Below, piece after piece: positions 34,545-43,895 of a stretch of 64,000 nt of DNA. Each line of letters begins with the position of its first letter. Positions within the stretch are counted from its first letter, which is position 1. Origin of the DNA: Ryuthela nishihirai (Eukaryota; Arthropoda; Arachnida; Araneae; Heptathelidae); assembly GCA_038380435.1 (NCBI GenBank), contig JAWZYU010000018.1, positions 49,028,251-49,092,250 of the forward strand. Direction: 5' to 3'. The position numbers and the translations under genes are program-made. Under the pieces are notes generated by a model. That model had not been told where the DNA came from and did no database searches. It was given only the letters and a program-made list of their open reading frames with translations.

Positions 34545-34922
34545 AGGATGAGAGTTCGCTCAGTCAGTAGCTCTCCTGACTCGTAATCTTCAATTCCCAG
34601 GTTCGTGTCCCAATTGTGAAAGAGTTCAGATTTTTCTCCACTAAACCCAACCTGCCATCGGTGAGAAAGAGGACACCGAAAGACTTGGAAGGCTGTAGTC
34701 TGCCACATTGTCGCCGTGGTCCCTTGAACAAGAAAATTCTATTTTCTATTCTGTACAGGTTAAAGAACACGCTGGATGGTCTCGATGACAGGCGTCCATG
34801 CCTGCCCTAACAGCTGTCCAGTGGGTCCACCTTCCTAACCTTCTCTCATTCCTTAGGGTCCTTGCGACATTGCCACCACTGTGTACAAATAAAGTTCCTC
34901 CCAGAAGTAAAACGAACCAATC
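34545..34922 (+). mobile_element. SINE copy, near full length
   Basis: Head with box A-like 'tcgctcagtcagtagctc' and box B GGTTCGTGTCCC, body 'gttaaagaacacgctggatg', tail 'cccagaagtaaaacgaacca'. Several short deletions relative to the 10528 copy. Confidence 0.85.
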
Positions 34923-35095
34923 CAGTGAAGCAGCCAAGATATGCAATTTTGAGGAATCCACCCGCTCAGATTCTGACATTTACACATTATCTGTATCACT
35001 TTTCATTTTTCATGTCCCAGAAAGTTGCTAAATTCTGCCACACTGAGATAAACCACAGTTTCTTACCTTCGCACGGTGTATTTTACACTATAGAG

Positions 35096-35288
35096 CAGGG
35101 GTTCTCAAGGTGAAGTACGCGATAAAATTTTTACCGTGAGAGCTCAAAAGTCGCTAGATATAGTAACAAAGTTGCCAAGTTGGCATTATTATACTATAAC
35201 TATAGTTTTATCTATCTATGTAAAGGATACGGCAGTTACATACACATTTCCAGGGGGTACGTGCAGCATAAAAGGTTGAGAACCATTG
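35096..35288. mobile_element. hAT-like MITE, family 1 copy B
   Basis: Starts CAGGGGTTCTCAAGGTGAAG, ends 'aaaaggttgagaaccattg', and its interior is the reverse complement of the 7457-7708 element ('agagctcaaaagtcgctaga', 'actataactatagttttat'). Flanks CTATAGAG (35088-35095) and GCATAGAG (35289-35296) agree at the last six positions. Confidence 0.8.
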
Positions 35289-35306
35289 GCATAGAGTATA
35301 TTGGTT

Positions 35307-35689
35307 GGGTTGTTTTACCTCTGAGCGACACTTTTTGCACACATTGTTTTAAATGCCATGTTAGAAGGACCCCCCCCCGGGGGGGGCTCAGAGAAGGTTG
35401 GGGAGAGTGGACCAACTGTACAGCTGTTACTAGACAGATGGTAGCCTTCCTTCAAGACCCTTCAGATTGTTCTTTAATGTGTACATGGCATGATTCTTCC
35501 GCACACTGGCCACGGCTTAACATCCCATCTCACGGACGGCTGCTTTTCCAACCCCATCGGTGTCCCCTACTGACCGAGGGCAGGGTGTTTTACAGAGATA
35601 AATCTCAACGCTGGCCAATCTGGATCTCGAACATGGGAACTGCAGATTATGAGTCTGACACGCTACCGACTCTGCCACCCCCTTCCCCA
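35307..35689 (-). mobile_element. SINE copy, near full length
   Basis: Reverse orientation from the tail 'gttttacctctgagcgacac' to a worn head near 35680. A run of C then G (CCCCCCCCCGGGGGGGG) near 35370 is an oddity within the body. Flanks GTATATTGGTT (35296-35306) and GTACGTTGGTT (35690-35700) form an 11 bp duplication with two differences. Confidence 0.87.
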
Positions 35690-35700
35690 GTACGTTGGTT

Positions 35701-36649
35701 ATAAATAAATGACCATTAAGTGTATATGAATTCACATGACGATGACCTCTAGAGACTGAAATAAAGACATTCCCCTAGAAATAATTCGCGCAATTTTTAA
35801 CGCCATTTTTACGGAAGCGAGCTAGATATAAGTGTAAATCAATATTGATCTCTTTAATGACTTTTAAGAGTATTCTGTTGAAGGTTATTGTATATTGAAT
35901 TTTAATTTATATTGATGGTAATTTGACACATTTTCATTTCCCGCAATTATTAGAAACGAATCTTTGCTCAATGTGGTAGGAGAGGATTACTGATATTCTG
36001 CTTTTCGATCTTGAATTGTATTTTATAATAAAGCAAACTGGAAAAGTTCTGAAAAATGATGAGCACACTTATTTGTTTCTGATTTTGAATTCGTGGTCAG
36101 ATAGGACGCGACCACTAGAAAACAGTTGCTACACCTGCGTAATTCTTATTAATAAATAACAAGATTACTAATCTCTCTAATATACAACCATTGCTGGAAA
36201 CTAGAGGAATTTTGTTTTTCATCAGTAAGAGAATCTGCAAAACCCCAGTCTCATTTCTGACATTCTACCTGTTCAGCGACCAGCACTACTTGACAAAATA
36301 TAGCAATGATAGAAATTACCATGTTAGAAAATCTACGCTGCCTTAATGACTCGGATGTAAAGCAGAATGCATCGGACATCACAAACATCTTGGATGATAA
36401 ACGAGCAAAGTTTCTGATTCTACTCCGATTTAATCATAATTATCTTGAGTTTTTGGGTATGTTTTCTTGTTTGTTCTGTTTGCTTGAATAAATGTTCTGT
36501 AAAATGTTTCGAATGGTCGCTTGGATCACTTTACATTTGAATAAATTATTCATATGAAATCATTGAAGATGAAACAAATCTCCCAAAAGAAAGAGCACTA
36601 AAAAACGCCAGAAAATGGCGAAGGAATGTGTATGTGTATAGTACGTTAT
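35701..36649. other. AT-rich unassigned stretch
   Basis: A plus-strand frame at 36306-36491 (61 codons, LENLRCLNDSDVKQN..) is flanked by a possible acceptor near 36205 and a possible donor 'ttgggtatgt' near 36455. It matches nothing I recognise and may be chance. Confidence 0.35.
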
Positions 36650-36897
36650 GCACACAATGGACTAAATAACCGGGTCACAAAGGCCACAGTGGTTCAGAGA
36701 AAGTTGGCTATCCCATTGGACAAAATCGGTATCATGAAACGAATTGTAATCAATAATTAGTAGTATACAGGATTGTAGTCTTCATTCAAGACCATCCAGA
36801 GTGTTCTTTAACGTACACAGGGTATGACCCTTCCTCACACGGGTCACGGCTTAACGTCCCATCCGATGGACAGCTGCTTTTCCAACCCCATCGGTTT
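36650..36897 (-). mobile_element. SINE copy, head missing, small insertion
   Basis: Reverse SINE body from 'ggactaaataaccgggtcac' to 'ccaaccccatcggttt'. About 60 unrelated bases near 36722-36775 interrupt the region before 'gtagtcttcattcaagacca'. Confidence 0.8.
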
Positions 36898-36904
36898 CGT
36901 TTTT

Positions 36905-37160
36905 AGGGATTGCCTCAGTAGGTAGAGCCCTGAGCTCATAAGGTAATGTTACCAAGTTCTAGTCTCAATTCTGTCTGCGTTAATATTTTCTCCGCTCACC
37001 GTCGTCCTGACCTCCGTGAGAAACAGGATACCGATGGGCTTAAGAATGCGTCCATCGGACGTCGTCCCGTATGCAGAAGGATCATCCCTGTGCACATTAA
37101 AAACACGATGGATGGGCTTGAAGGAATGCTCCTATATGACACTTAATAACTGTTCATTTC
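36905..37160 (+). mobile_element. SINE copy, 3'-truncated, inverted to its neighbour
   Basis: Plus-strand SINE with a recognisable box A (TGCCTCAGTAGGTAGAGC), no clear box B, body 'ataccgatgggcttaagaat' and an end near 'cttaataactgttcattt'. It lies head to head with the minus-strand copy just before it, giving an imperfect inverted repeat. Confidence 0.8.
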
Positions 37161-37194
37161 GGCCTAGAAATGTTATTGGATTTTGCATACAACG

Positions 37195-37250
37195 GGACAC
37201 GCCTGCTGCTTTAGTAGTCAAGCACTCTAACCACCAGACCAAGTATGAGC
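37195..37250 (-). repeat. tRNA-like head fragment
   Basis: On the minus strand TGGTCTGGTGGTTAGAGTGC followed by TTGACTAC has the form of a tRNA box A region. Box B is not convincing. It may be a remnant of a second SINE family. Confidence 0.35.
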
Positions 37251-37559
37251 ATGTCTTATTTTCCCTCGTTACATTTTAATGAAAACTGAAAAATAACGAA
37301 ATTTTTTATCAAATACCAAAACATTAGGCTTCGTAAACTGCTAGATTGAACGTTATTAAAATTAATTCTATTACATATTTTGCAATCTAACTAGGCAGTC
37401 AAACAAGAGCAATAGTAAAAATATGTTAAAGTAAGTAGTAATTTCGAACAAATTATTAACTAAAATGTCATTAACATAGGACACCAAAGATATTTAAATG
37501 AGCGTCGAAAGTCATCTAGGAAGAGTTAACCTTTCTTCTCATCAGCTGTATTCTGATGC
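37251..37559. other. AT-rich unassigned stretch
   Basis: No gene or repeat recognised. Confidence 0.5.
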
Positions 37560-37912
37560 GCAGGGCGCGGGTGGCTCTTAATCTGCAGTTCCCATGTTCG
37601 AGTCCCGCCTGGGCCAGCGTTGATATTTATCTCTGCAAAATTTCCCACTGTACCCTCTGTCAATGTGGCACAATGATTAGTTTCAAAAGACCGTTAAACC
37701 GTCGAAGGGACGTTAAGTCGTGTTGCTGTGCATGTGAGAGAGCTATACCCTGTGCACGTTAAATTGCTGAATGGCCAAAATAGGGGGTATCTATCATTTT
37801 ATTAACAGCTGTTCAGTGGGTCCCCTTCCCCCAACCTTCTGTGAACCCTCATGGCCCTTGTTACTTTGCCATTTACCCCATTGTGTCCAATAAAAAGTGC
37901 CGCTCAGATGTA
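37560..37912 (+). mobile_element. SINE copy with deleted box A
   Basis: The head reads 'gggcgcgggtggctctt' and jumps directly to 'aatctgcagttcccatg', deleting the box A core. Box B GTTCGAGTCCCGCC is preserved. The body and the end 'gccgctcagatgtaaaacat' are present. Confidence 0.87.
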
Positions 37913-38379
37913 AAACATACCATCTCCCATGCAATCAGAAAGAAGAATCAAAGACAATAATAATAACATAAAGTATCTTGGGTTCAGATCCAACCCAGCT
38001 CAAGAGGCAATTTTTCCTCTAGACCCATCTTCATCCTGCTACTTAACTTTACTTAATTTAAAAATACATTAATAGTGATGAAATACTTAGTATATCAATG
38101 AGAAGTTGTAGATTTATTTGTCTAAATAATAAATAGAAAAAAATTAAGGCAGAAAAGAAGATTTCGACAAAATGTTTGTGTAAGCAACTTCCATTTATAA
38201 AGCTATTGCTAGCGACAAAAATTCTCGAGTTACAAGTTCACTCTTGGGAATCGAGAAGTCGGGGGATACTTGTAGTAAAAAGAAATTGCAGGTGACGCAC
38301 AAATAAAAACAGAGTTTACAAGTATGTTAAAACCTTGCAGACTGGCGTTACAGTGCTAAAGAAACAAGAAAAGGGAAGG
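37913..38379. other. AT-rich unassigned stretch
   Basis: No gene or repeat recognised. Confidence 0.5.
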
Positions 38380-38940
38380 AATTCGTGTGCAGCTCCACAA
38401 GATGAGACAAAGATGAAACGACTGTCCTTAGAAAATAGAAGGATATCATAAGACGACATTCAAGGCATTCTTCATAGTTCTGGTGAAACAAGGAGTGACA
38501 GAACAGTTTGTCGTAACTACTTAACTGTGCCTTAAAAGAAAGAATTTCGCAAGAGAAGTAGTATATGAATCCGCAGAACAACGAAAACAAAATGCGTTCT
38601 GTACGCCAGGAATCGTCTCAACTGAGAAGTGCACGTCAAGGAAAGGGACATATATAGCGAAGAAACAAAAAATATCGATGTTTGGAAAGGATGGTTTGCG
38701 CTATTTTCGACGAAGAATAGGAGTAGACTTTCTCGCAGAATGCACTACAGCTGCAATGAAGCATCCAGTGAACGTTATGAGCTGGGGAACTACGGCAAGT
38801 AATGATGTTTGGCAGCTATATATTGTTGATACTACCCTCTCTTCTAAAACGTACATCGATTCTATCTTGGAACACAAATTTGTGTTTTCAGTGAATAATT
38901 TATCTCTTAATAATGACACTGGATATTTTTCCTTCAAAAT
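38380..38940 (+). pseudogene. Tc1-like transposase fragment F
   Basis: The clearest part is the frame 38678-38956: CTTAAMKHPVNVMSWGTTA corresponds to the CTIPTVKHGGGSVMVWG block of Tc1 transposases, and IVDTTLSSKTYIDSILE to the IDGTMNAxxYIDILE block. Upstream bases from about 38390 give weak N-terminal similarity in other frames. Both ends and the catalytic DNAP block are missing. Confidence 0.7.
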
Positions 38941-39109
38941 AAAGCTCCTTTTTTAGAAGATAAATTAACATAGAGATGATTTTTGGGAAGCAAAGTTCGT
39001 GTACTTACTTGATTGGCCAGTAGTTAAATTATGTTTTATCACATCGACAACTCTTCGTCAAGAATAAAGTATAAAGTAAGACCGAATAACAAAAATCTTT
39101 GTAATAAAA

Positions 39110-39242
39110 GGTGTATGTATGTGTGTCTGTGTGAGAGTGTGTATCTGTTGGTGTGAGTGTCTATGTCTTTGAGTGTATCTGTTGGTGTGAGTGTCTATGT
39201 CTTTGAGTGTGTCTGTGTGTGTGTGTGTCTGTGTCTGTGTAA
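39110..39242. repeat. GT-rich microsatellite with 36 bp internal duplication
   Basis: Imperfect TG repeats. A segment containing 'gttggtgtgagtgtctatgt' and 'ctttgagtgt' is present twice in tandem. Confidence 0.8.
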
Positions 39243-39479
39243 ATCATAACTGATCGGAAAATCAACATAGAGGCTTCCAAATTTCAGAAAATGTTTCTGT
39301 GTGTGGTCCGGGTGGCCGTGCCAAATTTCAAGTCGAAAGTCTAAAAGGGAGGATTTCTAGAAGCAAATATGAAGCAGCCGATGAGAAACGATAATCGCTG
39401 TAAAATTTATTGTTGCCAATAACTGCTCCCTAACTGTGACCTTAACAGTTCACATAACATTTAAATCTGCTGCAGTTGC

Positions 39480-40065
39480 CAGATTCCCCACATTTCCAAA
39501 GGCACTATTAAGGCGACCCATTGTGACTAGGGACCTGATTTTCTAACCAAGAATGGAGTCAAGCAGAGGGAATCCGCCTACGAAATATAGGACCTTTCGG
39601 TCAAGTACGTCATAAATTACAGAATGCCAAAATCTGTCGAAAAAAACAATTTCGATAGTTTGGAAGAAGACACGGGCTATGAGCGCGCACGCTGAGTCGG
39701 CAATGACCTTTACAACACTGGGAAATTCTTCATGTTCAAACTGCTAAAAATTAGTGCAGTAAACAACAGAATATGCAGATTAAAAATGAGTCTCGAACCG
39801 TGACAATTTGTGTAGAAACGAAGCCACGAGACAAGTGGGAACCTGATTTTTAGACCAATCATCGAGGCACTTGAGGGAAGCTGTGCAGGAAATTTGGACC
39901 ATGCGGTCAACTATCATGGGAGCCATAGGGCCGCAAAATCTGTCGTAGCGGAAATAAAAATCTCGGTAGTTTAGGTAGAAACTAAGCCACGGGCTATGAG
40001 AGATCTCGCTGACGTCAACAACGACCCAGCAAACAACGGGAAATTTTCTTCATGTTGAAAATCTG
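39480..40065. repeat. Two imperfect units of about 285 bp inside Helitron-like element
   Basis: Shared words in order are 'cctgatttt..accaa', 'ggacc..tcggtcaa', 'gcc..aaaatctgtcg', 'tcg..agtttgg/agg', 'acgggctatgag' and 'gggaaatt..ttcatgtt'. Divergence is high. Confidence 0.7.
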
Positions 40066-40170
40066 TGCTAAAATGTGGGTGTGTGGGGGGGGGGGGAAAT
40101 TTATCTTTAGTGCAGTGAAAATAAGAATATACAGTTTAAAAGTGACACCCGGGCAGCGCCGTTGAGCTAG

Positions 40171-41439
40171 TAATAAAATAGAAATAATTTAACAGTTGTT
40201 TTCATGTTATGATATCTAGGGAAATCAAAATGTCTTCATTAAATGACTAGAAAGTGTGTATATAAAAATATTCTGTAATTGTTTCAAAAGACATTTTTTA
40301 CAAGATTATTACAAGACCCGATCATAACTTGGGAAAAATATTTCCATTCCAAAAAAATAATTGAAAGCTGTCACAATGAACGCAGAAGTAACATTTTATT
40401 CAGCACTGAAATACAATATTTTAGATGGAAAAAAAAACAGTTCTAACTCATCAACTCAGTCTCGAATTTCTAAAGAATGAAGACAAGAAAAAACGCGTTT
40501 TCTTTTTCTATTCCTCTAACGGAGATTCAGATTAGTGTCACTAAATTACTTTTAATACTTTACGTACGTAACGTAATCCAACAGGTTAGGGATGAAATCT
40601 TGACAGGTGATGTTGACAGGTTGTGGGCAAAATCTTGACGTGAAGGAAAAAAAAAACACCTTCCATTGGTTTGTTATCCAAGCAGCTAGGATGGCCATAT
40701 TTAGTTTAACAAATCCCAGAGACTTTCAATTAAGTATTTCAGGTTTGAAAACTTTATGAATATGTTTTTGAACAATGTTTATGATAAGATATTTTTAGTT
40801 AGTGTGTAAAATTGTTTATTTTCATAATTTGATTTCCGCAATTTCTGGTATAATGATTTGCTTTGGTTTCTTATATAAACACCTCCAGGCAAGACAAATT
40901 TAGTTCAGAAATCCGAAACTACCTATTCATTAAGTATTTCAGATTTAAATACTTAATTATTGTGCTTTTGAAATTTAAAAACTTAATTATTGTGCTTTTG
41001 AACAATGTTTTGTGATTTTTAAACGATATTTTGTGGTACGCTTTCTTTCATTTGGTAGGTGAAATTCAATATTTAGAACATTTGATTTCCGCAATTATTG
41101 ATATAACTTTTAAGAGGTTTGTTTCGTTTTTAAAGCATTAGAAGCTTCTTAGGTCCATCCATAGCAGTGGGATACCATGAAACGTAGATTGAATCATATA
41201 AAAAATAGTGATATTTTTACCAAAGTTAGAACTGAAAATAAATTATAAAGCAAGTATTCTCAAAGTAGGATCCCCAGTGGTTCGTAGCTCATTTTCCATG
41301 ACTGAGCTATGCGTTATTGCTCAAGTCTAAGTTAAACATAAGAAAATAACTGCCTAAATTACTGCAATATTAACTAACTCACTAATTTATTTTTCTATTG
41401 CATGATAATAATGAAAGTCAATTAACCATTATAGAATCC
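40171..41439. other. AT-rich stretch with a diverged duplication
   Basis: No gene. Segments near 40730-40880 and 40925-41110 share 'ttaagtatttcag', 'ttttgaacaatgttt' and 'atttgatttccgcaatt'. The phrase 'acttaattattgtgcttttg' is immediately repeated at about 40951 and 40980. Confidence 0.55.
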
Positions 41440-41625
41440 AATGGTAAATTTCGGAGCCTTCCAATATAATGCTCCGTTAGGGAAGATTAGTGCCGAAGGA
41501 GAGATCTCAGCAGAAGAACAGCACAAAAAAGAAAACATCAACGCCTTATCCAAGGATCGGACCCGCCTCCCTTTGATCATTAGCCAAGTGCACTATAACC
41601 ACTCGGCCTCGGGGAAGAGTAGTTA
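41440..41625 (-). mobile_element. Second tRNA-derived SINE family, copy 1
   Basis: On the minus strand a head with GGCCGAGTGGTTATAGTGCA (box A) and GGTCCGATCC (worn box B) is followed by 'aaggcgttgatgttttcttt', 'ctgctgagatctctccttc' and 'ggaaggctcc'. It shares this order with 59040-59215. The family differs from the abundant SINE. Confidence 0.65.
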
Positions 41626-42329
41626 ATTTTAAAAGTAGCATTCCTTAACAAAACTCGTAATTCTTAATTCATAAATATTGATAAGAAAGATTAATGCAAA
41701 TAGAAGGGTGAATGAAAAAGATTTCTTTAATAAAAGCTGTTATACTTGAAAAAAACCTCAGTAAATTCATATTAAAATTTTAAAAGATTATATTTTAAAT
41801 TTTGCATTTAAACATCTTTTTAAATTCATATACTTTTCAGAGATACTTTTTAATCTATTAACGTTACAGGTAGCCCATTAGCTGTTATTTTAGTATACTT
41901 GAAACTATAATTAAAATTACATTTTAAAATATTTAAATTCAATTATTATTAATGTTAAATTATAATTTAATAATAAATATCAGTTTATGGAAACAAAGTC
42001 ATTTAGCAAAAATTTTGAAAGTTATACACTTTAATGGAAAACTCAGAGTAAATTTCCAGTTTGAATACCAAACATTTTTCTGAATACATCGCGGTACATT
42101 TCAAAATACTCGGTAATTTGTTGTCACTAAGCGATAGGAGATTAGCGAATCCATCATCGAGTTGACTTATCTAATAATTTCAATAAGAGAGTATATTTCA
42201 AATAATCTCATAAGTACAAAGTATGTTATATTGTTCTACTTGTCTATTTCAAATACTTCTTATCATATATACAAGACCATTTTCCGGCGAAAAGGAATAC
42301 CAAATCATTAAGCATCATAGACATGGAGA
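41626..42329. other. AT-rich unassigned stretch
   Basis: No gene or repeat recognised. Confidence 0.5.
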
Positions 42330-43135
42330 TAGTTTTTACCTATAGCAGAATAGGCAGAACTAGGCATACGTTACCGACAATAAATATAATCGTGCCAGTA
42401 TTTATGCCGTGCTGCAATCCACAAATCTCTGATTACCAACATCAATGCGACAAAACGTGTGTTTTTCCTGTAAGTATGGTGCACGTAAGATGCTGCAAAG
42501 CACATAAAAACAGGGATTCTAAAGACTGACAACATGTCATCTGCTCTGATGAACCGTGATATACATTGTTTTCCACCACTGGTAGAGTGTACGTCTGATG
42601 AAAACCTGTAGAAGAGTACCAGCCCGACTGTTTGGTTCCGACTCTGAAGCATGAGATGAATCACTGATACTGTGTGTGTGGGGGGGGGGGGGATATCATA
42701 GCATTCCTTAGGATCATTACTTATTCTACAGGGTCGTGTCACCTCCGCAACGTACGAACCCATTCTCTGGGACCACCTGCACCCAATGTTGCCGGCATTG
42801 TTCACTAATAACCGTCTCTGGTTTCAGGTGGATAATGCACCCGTGCATTGTGCGAAACGTGTCAAGTTGTGGTTTGCAGAGCACGAGGATGACGTACAGC
42901 AGCTACCCTGGCCACCTCAATCTCCAGACCTCCATATTATTTAACATTTGTGGGAATATCTGGAGCGGAAGGTCAAATCATATCTTCCACCTCCAGCATC
43001 ACTGGCGCAGTTGGTCATATTTTACACGTAGATTGGTCCCACATCCGATTACCGTATGTGCATGATTGGTATAAGTCTATTCCACGTCGAACTGAGTCTG
43101 TTCTGAACGTCCGAGGTGGGCCTATAGTTTATTAA
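42330..43135 (+). pseudogene. Tc1-like transposase fossil G
   Basis: Plus-strand pieces of a Tc1-type transposase. The block around 42555-42660 corresponds to the DESxFTLFPTxGRVYVWRTP..CLVPTVKHG region, out of frame. At 42836-42950, DNAPVHCAKRVKLWFAEHED and then LPWPPQSPDL form the second catalytic aspartate block and the SPDLNPIE region, here ending in a stop. SIPRRTESVLNVRGG at about 43075-43120 is the usual C-terminus. The first 200 bases are only weakly similar. The LTR element inserts 115 bases downstream. Confidence 0.85.
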
Positions 43136-43245
43136 TAAAATGTTCTCCACAACCAGTGCGTGTTTCCATTATTTTGATTATTTCCATTATTTTGATATTT
43201 GATTATTTAATATTCCATTACCTTGTGTATAAGTGCTATTTCATA

Positions 43246-43249
43246 ATAT
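43246..43249. repeat. Left 4 bp target duplication of LTR element
   Basis: ATAT here and at 47330-47333 flank the element, within the 4-6 bp range of LTR retrotransposons. AT-rich flanks make this duplication weak evidence on its own. Confidence 0.65.
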
Positions 43250-43895
43250 TGTTGCGGATTACAAAAAAAAATGGATAGCCACTGAGCGTGAGTATTAAAA
43301 GCTATATTTCAAAACCAAATTCAATACAAGGTAAATTGTTACAAAGGAAATATGGATGAAGTATCTTATTAACAAATCAACTATTAACATGCACAAGTCA
43401 TCAATCTTCCTGCGTAGAGCACACAATATCAGCTCTGTGTATTTTACTAAATACTACCTTTTACTTGATTTACCAGGTCACCCGAAGATCTTCACTCGTA
43501 AACCAATTCTCGTCCTGTGCTAATAACTTTTCACACACTAGCCGAACAAAAAGACAGTCCGTGTAGACATTCGAAGTTAGCCATAAAAGTTCCCACTTTT
43601 ATACTTCCGCGTATACACAACACATCAAGTTACTTCTTGATACTTAACGATAAAAGATCCCACTTTTATCCTTCCGTGTATACACAACACATCAAGTTAC
43701 TTCTTGATACTTACGCGCACTGTCTCAGAACAGCTCACCGTCCATTTTCGAACTCCTCGACCGTTACAACACAACAACCGTTACAATACAAAACGACCGT
43801 TAACGCTCCACTCTTCTTCTCCAAATTCTCCCAACGTTCTTATTCGTTGGCTGAAACTTTTTGCTTTCGGTTGCCAGATTCCTTCTGTCGTAACA
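43250..43895 (-). repeat. 3' LTR
   Basis: 646 bp, from TGTTACGACAG (at 43895) to CCGCAACA (at 43250) on the minus strand. Compared by eye with the other LTR, the only difference is 'ctattaacatg' here against 'ctattagcatg' there. It contains the 67 bp duplication with TATA words. Its first 96 bases on the minus strand also encode the last 31 codons and the stop of the internal frame. Confidence 0.96.
43584..43713. repeat. 67 bp direct repeat in U3, 3' LTR copy
   Basis: Two units (43584-43650 and 43651-43713) share 'taaaag.tcccacttttat', 'tatacacaacacatcaagtt' and 'acttcttgatactta'. Each contains the small palindrome ATCAAG..CTTGAT. The arrangement recalls retroviral enhancer repeats. Confidence 0.85.

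Larger units (their letters stand above)
39075..40170 (+). mobile_element. Helitron-like non-autonomous element
   Basis: The right end at 40143-40170 reads 'tgacacccgggcagcgccg' then 'ttgagctag' followed by T. A short GC-rich stem just before CTAG is the pattern of animal Helitron 3' ends, which insert between A and T. The left part has the GT-rich tract (39110-39242) often seen near Helitron 5' ends, but an exact TC start could not be placed. No Rep/helicase coding sequence is present. Helitron logic is from memory. Confidence 0.5.

Noticed and set aside
35180..35704. Plus-strand frame of 174 codons
   Set aside because: It runs through a hAT MITE and a reversed SINE. The translation is that of the SINE body.
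42371..42805. Minus-strand frame of 144 codons
   Set aside because: It is antisense to a Tc1 transposase relic whose plus-strand blocks are clearly recognisable.
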